DNA of 62,374 nucleotides from an uncultured Bacteroidales bacterium (GTDB lineage Bacteria > Bacteroidota > Bacteroidia > Bacteroidales > P3): contig CAMUZR010000018.1 of the NCBI GenBank assembly GCA_947165255.1, positions 1-62,374 on the forward strand, in the 5' to 3' direction. Below are positions 41,962 through 50,403 of the stretch, piece by piece; position 1 is the stretch's first letter; every line of letters starts with the position of its first letter. The translations under genes and the position numbers were made by a program. The notes under the pieces are model-generated. The model had not been told where the DNA came from. It did no database searches and saw only the letters and a program-made list of their open reading frames with translations.

Positions 41962-43530
41962 CTATTTGAAAACGATTCTGCCTTGTGCTTTGTCGTAGGG
42001 GACGTTGACATTGCCGCCTAGCTTTTCAGTGATGAATTTTTCCAAAAGTACTAGATCGGTTGTCTTTTCGGACGGAAGCAACTCTTTGTGCGGGAAATAA
42101 ATGGCGTCGCCACCGTTGACCAGCACATATTCGCTGCTCGCAATGGTGTAGGAGTCTTCCAGCTCCAGGGGTTTCTGCCCCACTCGCACATTGCTCACGC
42201 GGTAGGGACCGTCCACACGTAGGAACCGCCCGTTATCGTCCAGCACCACGCTGGAGGGGATGTTGGGGTCAATCTCGAAGCTGAGGCCGCTCACCTGGGG
42301 GAAACAGCCATCGGCCTTGGGGTACTCGCGCACGGCTGTTTCCAGTGCGTTCAGGAGGTCCTGACCGGTGGTGCGGATGGCCACAATGCGGTTGGAATAG
42401 GGGCAGACGGCATAGAGCTGGCTGTGGGTGATGTTGCCCACAGGCAAGTTGGCCCGCACCCCGCCGCCGTTGACCCAGCCAATATCGGTGTGGAGTTCCT
42501 CGCGGAAGGCGTCGGCCACCAGATTGCCCAGATTGGTCTCGCGCAGACGGACAACGCGTATGTCGTTTTCTTCGGCAATGAGGTCGAATTGGGTGGTGCC
42601 AATCACGCGGCTGCCCATAGCCTCAAAACTCTCTTTCACCACGCGCAGCGTGTCGGCCACCTGGGCATTGATGCAGCCCACTTTTCGCAAGCTGTCCACC
42701 GGCACCAATCGGGTGCGGATTTCGTCGGAAAGCACTGCCATGCCAACATATTGGAATTGGGTTCCTGTCGAGGCCAAGGGCAGCTTGTAGCCATCTTTGT
42801 CCACTATTGTGCGCTGCGGGATGACATGGTGGTCATGCCCATCTAGCACCAAGTCCACTCCCCGCACCTGCTTCATCACCTCCACCGAGGTGGGAACACC
42901 GTCGCTATCGCCCAGATGCGAAAGCAACACCACGGCTTCGGCTCCCGCTGCCCGCGCCATGTCCACAGACTGCTGGACGCAGGCGGCCAAACTGGTAGCG
43001 CTGAAATGGTATAGGTACTGACCCTTCTCATCCTGGAAAGCCGTCGGCAGCGAGGTGTAAAGCGTCGTGGGGGTAGTCACGCCCACAAAGGCAACCTGAA
43101 TGCCGTTGTAGTCGCGGATGACAAAGGGGAGGAAATTAAACGCCTCGGGCAGCGCATGCTGTCGCATATTACAGCAAAGCATGGGTGCCTTAAGCTGTTT
43201 CTCCAGCTCACGCAACTGTCCCAGGCCGTAGTCAAACTCATGATTGCCCAGAGTGGCGGCATCATAGCCCACGGCGTTCATCATCCGCACCACAAATTCG
43301 CCCTTTGAGGCTGCCCCAATAGGGCCACCAAAAGAAAAGTCGCCGGCCGAGACGACAGCCACATGACAGCCCTTGCGCTGCAGGCTGTCGCGCAGCCCCG
43401 CCAACATAGGATAGCCATCCACAGCGCAGTGTACGTCGTTTTCAAAAAGGATAACCACATCGCCCGGCTTTTGTGCCATAGAGCCCAGCGCCGTCAGCAG
43501 TGTCAAAAGGATGATGGTGAATTTTCTCAT
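41962..43530 (-). CDS. 5'-nucleotidase / UDP-sugar hydrolase family protein, secreted
   Basis: The 522 aa product has a signal peptide (MRKFTIILLTLLTALGSMAQ), a calcineurin-like metallophosphatase domain (about 22-280) and a 5'-nucleotidase C-terminal domain (about 310-490). Metal motifs are FENDVHCAVDG (D-x-H type), VVSAGDFSFGG, TLGNHEFDYG, LLSHLG and LDGHDHH. The C-terminal domain has RETNLGNLVADAFREE, VNGGGVRANLP and the substrate-stacking region SSEYVLVNGGDAIY. It dephosphorylates extracytoplasmic nucleotides for salvage, by family knowledge. The frame continues upstream through the hairpin at 43561, but the ATG at 43530 begins the signal peptide. Confidence 0.92.
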   Translation of the reverse strand: MRKFTIILLTLLTALGSMAQKPGDVVILFENDVHCAVDGYPMLAGLRDSLQRKGCHVAVVSAGDFSFGGPIGAASKGEFVVRMMNAVGYDAATLGNHEFDYGLGQLRELEKQLKAPMLCCNMRQHALPEAFNFLPFVIRDYNGIQVAFVGVTTPTTLYTSLPTAFQDEKGQYLYHFSATSLAACVQQSVDMARAAGAEAVVLLSHLGDSDGVPTSVEVMKQVRGVDLVLDGHDHHVIPQRTIVDKDGYKLPLASTGTQFQYVGMAVLSDEIRTRLVPVDSLRKVGCINAQVADTLRVVKESFEAMGSRVIGTTQFDLIAEENDIRVVRLRETNLGNLVADAFREELHTDIGWVNGGGVRANLPVGNITHSQLYAVCPYSNRIVAIRTTGQDLLNALETAVREYPKADGCFPQVSGLSFEIDPNIPSSVVLDDNGRFLRVDGPYRVSNVRVGQKPLELEDSYTIASSEYVLVNGGDAIYFPHKELLPSEKTTDLVLLEKFITEKLGGNVNVPYDKAQGRIVFK

Positions 43531-43560
43531 ACCATTAGTTTTAAGCGTCTTGCAATGCAA

Positions 43561-43612
43561 AATTCTGAATTCTGAACCAGGCGAAATCACCCAGAATTCA
43601 GAACTCAGAATT
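43561..43612. repeat. Long imperfect hairpin related to the one at 34937
   Basis: AATTCTGAATTCTGAA (43561-43576) pairs with TTCAGAACTCAGAATT (43597-43612), 16-bp arms with one mismatch and a 20-base loop. It shares AATTCTGAATTCT with the terminator hairpin at 34937. It separates the phosphofructokinase and 5'-nucleotidase genes. There is no T-run on the minus strand. Confidence 0.7.
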
Positions 43613-43624
43613 CGCAATAAGACA

Positions 43625-44857
43625 TTATTCCCAATTTAAAATTTTCTTGAAGTCATACTCCTCAGGGTTGGGCAGGTATTTCTTCGCTGCCTCGTAGTCG
43701 GCGGGGGTAATGTAATCCATTATGTCGTCGACGTAAGACATGACTTCGTTCGAGTCCACATTGACCAGGCGCGGAGGAATCTTGCCCGTGGCGGGGTCTT
43801 GCAGGTCTTTGAGGTAAAGCGGGGCGACGTTGCCCTGGTGGTCGACATATACCATACAGCCGGTGCAGCCCTGCTTGAAGAGGGTGTGGACACCCATGCC
43901 CATAAGGGAGCAGTAAGTGAGGTCGAAGGCAATGGGGTTGTTGCAGCGGATTTCGTATCCCACCTCGACGGGACGCGATTTCACCTTCAGCTTCAGCTGG
44001 CCCATCTTGCGTTCGAGCATGTCGTTAAAGATATGTGCTTTCGACACCTTGCCTAATTCGGGATGGCCATGTTCGTCGTAGCTGAAATGGACGCCGCTGT
44101 TCTTAATTTCTTCGTCGGAAAGACTGTGGAAAACGCCTTCGGATATCATGGCTGCGCCGTAGTTAATGCCCAGAATCTTGCGTTTGACGATGCACGAGAC
44201 AACCATGTTGATAATTTTTTCCACCGTGATTTCGGTCTTGTTGAAAAATTCGGGGATGACCACCATGGGGTAATGGCAGGAAGCGGCAATACCGAGGGCA
44301 AGGTGGCCGGCAGAACGGCCCATGGCTGACACCACAAACCAGTTCTCCGAGGTGCGGGCGTCCTCCATAACGGTGCTGCAAATGACAGAGCCCTGCGCCT
44401 TGGCACTGTTATAGCCAAAAGTAGGCGAGCCGTTGGGCAGAGGCAGGTCGTTATCAATAGTTTTGGGCACGTGGATATTGGCAATGGGGTAGTGCTTACT
44501 CTCCAGAAATTTAGCAATACGGTTGGCGGTAGAGGCTGTGTCGTCGCCGCCGACGGTTACGAGCAACTTAATGTCGTTGTCGGTAAACATGGCGAGGTTG
44601 AAGCGTTTTTCGAAGTCCTCATCAGTGGGTTTGAAACGGCTCATCTTGAGCATGCTGCCGCCCTTGTTAAAGATGCCGTCGGCCACAAAGAAATCCAAGT
44701 CCTGCATACGAGGATTCTCTGTGAAGAGAGCGCTGTAGCCGCCGTGGAGTCCTATGACACGATAGCCGTCGCGTAAAAAGGTTTTTGCCACTGAGGCAAC
44801 CACTGTGTTCATTCCGGGGGCGGGACCGCCGCCACAAAGTATTGCAATACTTTTCAT
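43625..44857 (-). CDS. pfp: Phosphofructokinase, PPi-dependent type
   Basis: The enzyme phosphorylates fructose 6-phosphate in glycolysis. The 410 aa product has AILCGGGPAPGMNTVVAS at the N-terminus, VTVGGDDTAS, the catalytic PKTIDNDLPLP, SAMGRSAGHLALG and PEFFNKTEIT. The GGDD motif has Asp where ATP-dependent enzymes have Gly (GGDGS), and the Lys in PKTIDND is typical of pyrophosphate-dependent enzymes. By family knowledge this predicts PPi as phosphoryl donor and a reversible, energy-saving reaction, common in anaerobes. The ATG at 44857 gives the normal start. A minus-strand -7 box lies 63 bases upstream. Confidence 0.9.
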   Translation of the reverse strand: MKSIAILCGGGPAPGMNTVVASVAKTFLRDGYRVIGLHGGYSALFTENPRMQDLDFFVADGIFNKGGSMLKMSRFKPTDEDFEKRFNLAMFTDNDIKLLVTVGGDDTASTANRIAKFLESKHYPIANIHVPKTIDNDLPLPNGSPTFGYNSAKAQGSVICSTVMEDARTSENWFVVSAMGRSAGHLALGIAASCHYPMVVIPEFFNKTEITVEKIINMVVSCIVKRKILGINYGAAMISEGVFHSLSDEEIKNSGVHFSYDEHGHPELGKVSKAHIFNDMLERKMGQLKLKVKSRPVEVGYEIRCNNPIAFDLTYCSLMGMGVHTLFKQGCTGCMVYVDHQGNVAPLYLKDLQDPATGKIPPRLVNVDSNEVMSYVDDIMDYITPADYEAAKKYLPNPEEYDFKKILNWE

Positions 44858-45232
44858 GACATTTGATAGATTTAATTTCACATAAAAATATTACTTCCAA
44901 CCCTAGGTTGAAACAATTTGCAAAAATACATAATTTTTCAGAATAAACGACATTTTTCCTAAATTTTAATATTTCGGGCCGTTCCTCAATGCGGTGGCAT
45001 CCCTGCCCTCGGCGCAAAAGCCGAAGCAATTCGGCATCGCACTAGCAAAGTTACATGCAAATTCTCTCCTCCTGCTGAGCAACAGCGTACTGCGCCGAAG
45101 ATAGGAATGTTAACTGCAGAAAAGAAAAACAAACGAAAAAAAAATGGCACTTCGCAATGGATGTTAAAAAAAATATGGCACAATAAAAAGATTGATAGCA
45201 CGTTATACGTAGAAATAATATTTGCACATACA
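44858..45232. other. Divergent intergenic region between pfp and the beta-helix lipoprotein gene
   Basis: It holds the pfp -7 box at 44921-44928. A near-match, AATATTTG, ends 8 bases before the ATG at 45233 and is too imperfect to call. A-rich sequence at 45110-45200 reads open in one frame only because of AAA codons. No gene is supported. Confidence 0.5.
44921..44928 (-). promoter_or_regulatory. -7 box for pfp
   Basis: Minus-strand TATTTTTG fits TAnnTTTG. Confidence 0.5.
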
Positions 45233-46912
45233 ATGAAACGATACATTAAAATCCTTCTTTTGGCGTCGCTGGCGTTGGCCGCCTGCGGCAAGGACGAAAT
45301 CACTATTGTCGACGACCCATCTGCAGACCCCACCGACGACACCGACACCCTGCCAGTGGCCTCTGGCACCGTGGCGGTGGTCTTCTCGCCTACGGGCGAT
45401 GCCACCGTGTCGGGCACAGGCAGCGACCTTTCCGCCACCGTCGACGGCAACGGTGTGACCATCGTATATACCGGCAGCGAAATGATAGAGTACGACCTCA
45501 GCGGCACTACCAGCAACGGCTACCTGAAAATATACAGTACTAAGAAACAGACCATTGCGCTTAACAATGTAAGCATCGCCAATCCAGCCGGCGCAGCCAT
45601 CAATGTGCAAGGCACCCAAGCCAACCCCAACAAGGGCAAGGCGGTCTACCTAGTGGTGAACGGCAGCAACTCCCTCGCCGACGGCAGCACCTATAGCAAC
45701 ACGCCCAGCAGCGAAGACGAAAAAGGCGTCATCTTTGCCGAAGGGCAAATTATTGTCAGCGGCAGCGGCTCGCTCTCCGTCACGGCCAACGGCAAATCGG
45801 GCATTGCATCGGACGACTATGTGCGCTTCACCGACAATGCCGTGCTCACCGTGACCTCCACGGCCGGACACGGCGTGAGAGCCAACGACTACGTGCAGGT
45901 GTCAAGCGGCACACTCAACATCAGCGTCAGCGCCGACATGAAGAAAGGCATCAGCAGCGACTCGCTGGTGCTCTTCGACGGCGGCAACACCACCATCCAC
46001 ATCACCGGCGGCACGGCCTACGACAGCGACGACGGCGACTATACCGGCTCGGCCGGCATCAAGGCCGACTCGGTCTTCCGCATGGAGAACGGCACCCTCA
46101 CCATCACCAACAGCGGCACGGGCGGCAAAGGCATCAACTGCGACGGCTCCGGCATCTTCTCGGGCGGCACCATCAGCATCACCTGCACCGGCTCCAACTA
46201 CGGCTCGTCGGGCGGCGGCGGCCACTGGGGCGGCGGCAGCAACTCAAACAGCGTGTCGGCCAAAGGCATCAAGTGCGACGGCGACATCAACATCTCCGGC
46301 GGCTCCATCACCGTCAGCGCCTCCAGCCACGAGGGCATTGAATCCAAAGGAATAATCAGCATCAGCGGCGGCCATGTCTACAGCTACTCCAAAGACGACG
46401 CCATCAACGCGGCTGGCAACATGACCATCAGCGGTGGCTACGTTTGCGCCCACTCCACAGGCAACGACGGCATGGATGCCAACGGCAACCTCTACATCGA
46501 GGGCGGCGTGGTCTACGCCATAGGCGCCTCCAGCCCCGAAATGGCCGTCGACGCCAACACCGAAGGGGGCTACAAACTCTATGTCAACGGCGGCACCTTG
46601 ATAGCCATAGGCGGGCTCGAACGGGGCGCCTCGCTCGCCCAGACCTGCTATTCCACCAACTCCTGGAACCGCAGCACCTGGTATTCCCTCACGGTGGGGA
46701 ACGAAGTCTACGCCTTCAAGACCCCGGCCAGCGGCGGCTCCCCCCTCGTAGTGAGCGGCAACAGCCAGCCCACCCTTGCCTCGGGCGTGAGCGTCAGCGG
46801 CGGCACCTCCTACTTCAACGGAACCCTCACCGTGAGCGGCTCCGTCAGCGGCGGCAGCAATGTCAGCCTCTCCACCTACACCGGCGGCGGTGGCGGCGGC
46901 TGGTGGCACTAA
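45233..46912 (+). CDS. Carbohydrate-binding beta-helix lipoprotein (Cthe_2159-like)
   Basis: The 559 aa product has a lipoprotein signal (KILLLASLALAAC, lipid on Cys19) followed by an acidic linker. The body is a repetitive beta-helix with units such as GIASDDYVRFTDNAVLTVTS, GINCDGSGIFSGGTISITC, GIKCDGDINISGGSITVSAS, GIESKGIISISGGHVYSYS and DAINAAGNMTISGGYVCAHS. This is the pattern of the carbohydrate-binding family PF14262, related to polysaccharide-lyase folds, with calcium-binding Asp-rich turns; pectin or cellulose binding is known for one member. The C-terminus is very Gly/Ser-rich, ending GGGGGGWWH. No catalytic role is evident. It is followed by a 9-base tandem repeat and the DUF2490 gene. 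Confidence 0.82.
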   Translation: MKRYIKILLLASLALAACGKDEITIVDDPSADPTDDTDTLPVASGTVAVVFSPTGDATVSGTGSDLSATVDGNGVTIVYTGSEMIEYDLSGTTSNGYLKIYSTKKQTIALNNVSIANPAGAAINVQGTQANPNKGKAVYLVVNGSNSLADGSTYSNTPSSEDEKGVIFAEGQIIVSGSGSLSVTANGKSGIASDDYVRFTDNAVLTVTSTAGHGVRANDYVQVSSGTLNISVSADMKKGISSDSLVLFDGGNTTIHITGGTAYDSDDGDYTGSAGIKADSVFRMENGTLTITNSGTGGKGINCDGSGIFSGGTISITCTGSNYGSSGGGGHWGGGSNSNSVSAKGIKCDGDINISGGSITVSASSHEGIESKGIISISGGHVYSYSKDDAINAAGNMTISGGYVCAHSTGNDGMDANGNLYIEGGVVYAIGASSPEMAVDANTEGGYKLYVNGGTLIAIGGLERGASLAQTCYSTNSWNRSTWYSLTVGNEVYAFKTPASGGSPLVVSGNSQPTLASGVSVSGGTSYFNGTLTVSGSVSGGSNVSLSTYTGGGGGGWWH

Positions 46913-46934
46913 AAATAAGGTAAAGAACAAAAAG

Positions 46935-47015
46935 AATCAGAAAAATCAGAATAATCTGAATATTCAGAATAATCAGAATAATCTGAATACTCCGAAAACT
47001 CCGAAAAACCAGAAT
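46935..47015 (+). repeat. Nine tandem 9-base units before the DUF2490 gene
   Basis: Nine consecutive 9-base units of the form A-N-T/C-C-N-G-A-A-T/A fill the gap between two genes. Variants are AATCAGAAT, AATCTGAAT, ATTCAGAAT, ACTCCGAAA and AACCAGAAT. A perfect 14-base palindrome TCTGAATATTCAGA lies at 46955-46968. The array ends 10 bases before the ATG at 47026, so changes in copy number would change the distance to upstream signals. Confidence 0.85.
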
Positions 47016-47025
47016 AAAAAAAATC

Positions 47026-47862
47026 ATGCACAAGAGAACCTTCATTTTTTTATTGGCAGCGATTGGGGCGCTGCTGTGCCCCTTTGCTTTGAGAGCGCAA
47101 ACCCCTGTGGACCTCGACCCCGAGCTGGGCGGCCGCCTTACCATAGGCGTTGAAAAGAAACTGGCCAAAGGCTTGCACCTAGGGCTGGAAGAAGAGGTAC
47201 GCCTCGACAACAACTTCGGCTCCCTTGGCCGTCTGCAGACGAGCCTGGGGCTCAAATATAAGGTGAACGACTACCTGCGCCTAGGTCTCGGCTACTGCCT
47301 CATCAACCCCTACAGCGCCAACACATCGGCCTTCAAGAGCAGCCGCCACCGCCTGATGGCCGACGCAACGGCAGGCTACACCCTGGGCGACTGGCGCCTC
47401 TCGCTCCGCGAGCGCATACAGGCCACCTACCGCACCGGCAGTTTCAACATCTATCAGAATCCGCAGCCCCTCCTGGAGCTCAAAAGCCGGCTGAAACTTG
47501 CCTACAAAGGCCTGCAACGGTGGGAACCCTACGCCTACGCCGAGCTGCGCCACACGCTCAACGCGCCCGTCATCGCCGCCGTCTACCAGAACGGCACCTA
47601 CCTCACCCAAAGCATGAACGAGAAGGGCGACCCCGGATGGTTCATCAGCGGCTGGAACGGAGCCTACCTGAACCGCCTGCGCTTCAGTGTGGGCGCCTCC
47701 TACCGACTGTCGAAAGCCAACCTGCTCGACTTCTACCTGCTGGCCGACCGCATAAGCGAAAAATGCGTCGACGCCAATGCCGAAGGCACCAAGCTAAAAA
47801 GCTACACCCGCGAGACTGGCTTCAAAGGCTGGGCCGGCGTGAGCTATACCTACAAATTCTAG
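47026..47862 (+). CDS. DUF2490-type outer-membrane barrel protein
   Basis: The 278 aa product has a signal peptide (MHKRTFIFLLAAIGALLCPF then ALRAQ) and a barrel that begins ELGGRLTIGVEKKLAKGLHL, with strands LGLEEEVRLDNNFGSLGRLQ, YLRLGLGYCLINPY, WRLSLRERIQATYRTG, LLELKSRLKLAYKG and the final GWAGVSYTYKF. This pattern, including the repeated E-E and R-L pairs, is that of DUF2490 outer-membrane proteins, for which no function is established. It probably shares a transcript with the beta-helix lipoprotein 113 bases upstream. It is followed after 160 bases by IS30 copy 3. Confidence 0.8.
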   Translation: MHKRTFIFLLAAIGALLCPFALRAQTPVDLDPELGGRLTIGVEKKLAKGLHLGLEEEVRLDNNFGSLGRLQTSLGLKYKVNDYLRLGLGYCLINPYSANTSAFKSSRHRLMADATAGYTLGDWRLSLRERIQATYRTGSFNIYQNPQPLLELKSRLKLAYKGLQRWEPYAYAELRHTLNAPVIAAVYQNGTYLTQSMNEKGDPGWFISGWNGAYLNRLRFSVGASYRLSKANLLDFYLLADRISEKCVDANAEGTKLKSYTRETGFKGWAGVSYTYKF

Positions 47863-48115
47863 CAAAAAGGCACCTCCTACCCCCTCCAACCCCTAGGGTT
47901 GCTTCGCCTGCACCTTGATATATGTTCTACAGTAGGTCTATCGTTGTTCTATCCACAAACAAAGAACTAGCGTCCTCCTGTGGCCGAACCGCCGAGTGGG
48001 CTCCGCCGCCTGGGCGGAAAAGCCTAAATTCCAGTTACAAGTGCAACATTGAGTAGAAAAAAAGAGCACCAAAATTTGGTACTCTCAGGTAAAATGACTA
48101 CTTTTGAGTTGTCTT

Positions 48116-49086
48116 ATGAAAAAATATCATCATCTTACCAAGGAGCAAAGATACACAATTTCTGTGTGTCTGAAGGAAAAAATGTCGAAGTCAGACATCG
48201 CAAAACTGATAGGTATCAGTAAATCAACCGTCAGCAGGGAGATAAAAAACAACTCCAATATGCACCGGCATTACGTTGCAATCGACGCGCAGCAGTTCGC
48301 CGAAAGGAAAAAAACAATCCCCCGCAGGCCAAGGAAACTGTCGAAAGAGGACTGGCAGGAAATCGTCCAGTGCATCCACCGCCACTGGTCGCCGAGACCA
48401 TTGCCGGTGTTCGCAGGAAAGAGGGCAAGAACTGCGTCTCTGTAGAGTGGCTGTACCACATCATCCGGCAGGACAAGGAACGCGGGGGCTCGCTGTACAC
48501 CTTCCTGTCCCACCACCTCAAGCACAGGCGACGGCAGGTAAGCTCGCGCATTCCCATCAAAGACCGTGTGAGCATTGACGAGAGACCTGCCGTAGGGGAT
48601 GAAAAATCACGTTTCGGCGACTGGGAGATGGATACCATCGTGGGCAAGGACGGAAAGGGCGCCATCGTGACCCTTGTCGAGCGCACCTCGAAAAAGTGCC
48701 TCATCGCCAAGTCGCCCAAAGGCAAGAATGCAAAGGCAGTGGCCAGGCTCGTCGTCCAGATGCTAAAGCCATTTGAACACTACGTCCTTTCCATCACCAC
48801 CGACAACGGAACAGAGTTCGCCCAACACAAATTTATCGCAAAATCACTCCACACCAAGGTCTTCTTCGCTCACCCCTACTCCTCTTGGGAGAAAGGCCTC
48901 ATCGAGAACACCAACAAACTCATCCGACAATACATACCTAACGGCACCGATTTCTCCTCTCTGTCTGACGATTACATCCTCTATGTGCAGACCGAACTCA
49001 ACCTTAGACCCGGAAAATTATTGCACTTTTCTTCACCGAAACAAAAATTCTTACTATCTTTGCACAATATTGCACTTCGATGTTGA
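48116..49086 (+). pseudogene. IS30-family transposase, frameshifted
   Basis: The first frame starts MKKYHHLTKEQRYTISVCLK (helix-turn-helix) and runs to about 48391, where one base is missing after TGGTCGCC. The expected HWSPETIAGVRRKEGKNC continues in the next frame from GAG at 48394 to 49086. In the original frame a stop follows at 48445. The catalytic DDE residues are intact in the second part: DTIVGKDGKG, TTDNGTEF and KGLIENTNKLIRQY. There is no obvious slippery A-run at the junction, so programmed frameshifting is unlikely and this is read as a broken gene. Confidence 0.88.
49055..49062 (+). promoter_or_regulatory. Outward -7 box in the right end of IS30 copy 3
   Basis: TATCTTTG lies inside the element, points outward, and is 152 bases upstream of the glycerophosphotransferase ATG. 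It is the counterpart of the box at 32321-32328. Confidence 0.45.
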
Positions 49087-49213
49087 ATCTATAGTTAATT
49101 GATTATTTATAATTAAAACAATATTATTATTTTTTTTTCGTTTTTTAAGTGTTGTTATTTTTTATTAATAAGAATTGGTAATACATAAAATACGTAATAT
49201 TTATTCTTGAGTC

Positions 49214-50398
49214 ATGAAATTTATATTTTATACTTTTTGCTATATTTTATACCCCATTTCTTTTCTTTTTGTAAGGAATAAGAAAAAATATGCTTTTGGT
49301 AGTTTTGCAGGAGCATTCAATGACAACGCTAAGTATTTGTTTATCCATACTTGTGAACACTGCCCGGATATTGATGCCGCTTGGATTAGTGACTCACGTG
49401 CGACGGTGAAGTTGGTGAGGGAGCATGGGTTCAAGGCATATCATGTGGTTTCGCCAAGGGGGATCTGGCATGCTCTGACGTCGAAATATTGGTTTTTTAA
49501 TTCCTATACTTCGGATATTTTCTATAGTTTTTCGGGCGGGGCTGTCTGTGTGAACCTATGGCATGGGATAGGTTTGAAACGGATTGAGTATAATATTCTT
49601 ACGGGTCCGTTGGGAGATCGATACCAAAAGAGGAATTTTAAGGAGGTTTATTACCATCCGCAGTCGTTCAGGGCGCCTGACTATATTGTTACTTCTACGC
49701 CTTTCCAGACACATATGTTTTCTACAGCTTTCCGTGTTCCGCCGAGCCGTTGTTTGGAGTTCGGCTATCCGCGAAATGATGTACTTACCTATACGGATGA
49801 GCGCCGTTTGGACTTTGTGAAGAGGTATGAGCCGAAGACTACGATGGAGTTGATTGAGAGGATGAAACAATATAGCCGAGTTCTGATATATATGCCTACA
49901 TGGCGCGACTCGCAGCGGCATCTTTTTACTCAGAGTATGGATTTGAACCGGTTGAACGAGATTTTGAAGAGTAAAAATGAACTATTGATACTTAAACCTC
50001 ACTCTTATGTAGTGGTGGATAGGGATAGTCAGACGTTCTCTCATATTCTCTTCCTTCCGGGTACGTTGGATGTGTACCCATTGCTTCCCTATACCCAGGT
50101 GCTGATTACAGACTATTCGTCGGTGCTGTATGATTACATTCTGATGAAAGGGAAGGAGGTGATACTGTATCTGTATGACTATAGGGAGTATTTGAATGAG
50201 AGAGATCTTTTCTATCCTTTTGATGAGAATGTGGTAGGGAAGAGGGTCTTTGACTTTGACGATTTGCTGCGTGTTATTGATCAGCATGACTATAGGATGG
50301 ATGAAGACGAACGGTCGCGCCTGATTGAGAAATTCTGGGGCGAGACCGTTCGATATGACTCCAGTCAGCGGTTGCTGGATTATGTGCGTGGCTTATAG
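49214..50398 (+). CDS. CDP-glycerol glycerophosphotransferase family protein (TagF/TarF-like domain)
   Basis: Family enzymes (PF04464) transfer glycerol- or ribitol-phosphate from the CDP-polyol to a growing wall or capsule polymer at the inner membrane face. The 394 aa product has an N-terminal hydrophobic stretch (MKFIFYTFCYILYPISFLFV), then the NLWHGIGLKRIEYN motif with the proposed catalytic His, a second domain with LIYMPTWRDSQRHLF, LILKPHS, and LITDYSSVLYDYILM, the signature nucleotide-binding block. It is complete as a single transferase domain. It is AT-rich, follows IS30 copy 3 after 120 bases, and converges on the GT2 gene. No CDP-glycerol synthase (TagD type) is in the window; the only candidate donor genes are at 33493-34911. 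Confidence 0.88.
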   Translation: MKFIFYTFCYILYPISFLFVRNKKKYAFGSFAGAFNDNAKYLFIHTCEHCPDIDAAWISDSRATVKLVREHGFKAYHVVSPRGIWHALTSKYWFFNSYTSDIFYSFSGGAVCVNLWHGIGLKRIEYNILTGPLGDRYQKRNFKEVYYHPQSFRAPDYIVTSTPFQTHMFSTAFRVPPSRCLEFGYPRNDVLTYTDERRLDFVKRYEPKTTMELIERMKQYSRVLIYMPTWRDSQRHLFTQSMDLNRLNEILKSKNELLILKPHSYVVVDRDSQTFSHILFLPGTLDVYPLLPYTQVLITDYSSVLYDYILMKGKEVILYLYDYREYLNERDLFYPFDENVVGKRVFDFDDLLRVIDQHDYRMDEDERSRLIEKFWGETVRYDSSQRLLDYVRGL

Positions 50399-50403
50399 TG
50401 AGG

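Larger units (their letters stand above)
48023..49093 (+). mobile_element. IS30-family insertion sequence, copy 3 (defective)
   Basis: The element runs from CCTAAATTCC at 48023 to GAATCTATA at 49093, about 1071 bp, opposite in orientation to copy 2. Terminal inverted repeats share AAGTGCAACA near both ends. It has the same subterminal palindrome as copies 1 and 2. Its body is only about 75-80 percent identical to copy 2 by eye over the part compared, so the two are distinct lineages rather than recent duplicates. No target duplication is clear. Confidence 0.88.

Noticed and set aside
43531..43617. N-terminal extension of the 5'-nucleotidase
   Set aside because: It translates the intergenic hairpin; the ATG at 43530 begins a clean signal peptide.
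46935..47015. CRISPR or iteron array
   Set aside because: Units are 9 bases and abut directly with no spacers; no replication gene is nearby.
48370..48445. Programmed frameshift in the copy 3 transposase
   Set aside because: IS30 transposases are made from a single frame, there is no slippery run at the junction, and copy 2 needs no shift at this place.
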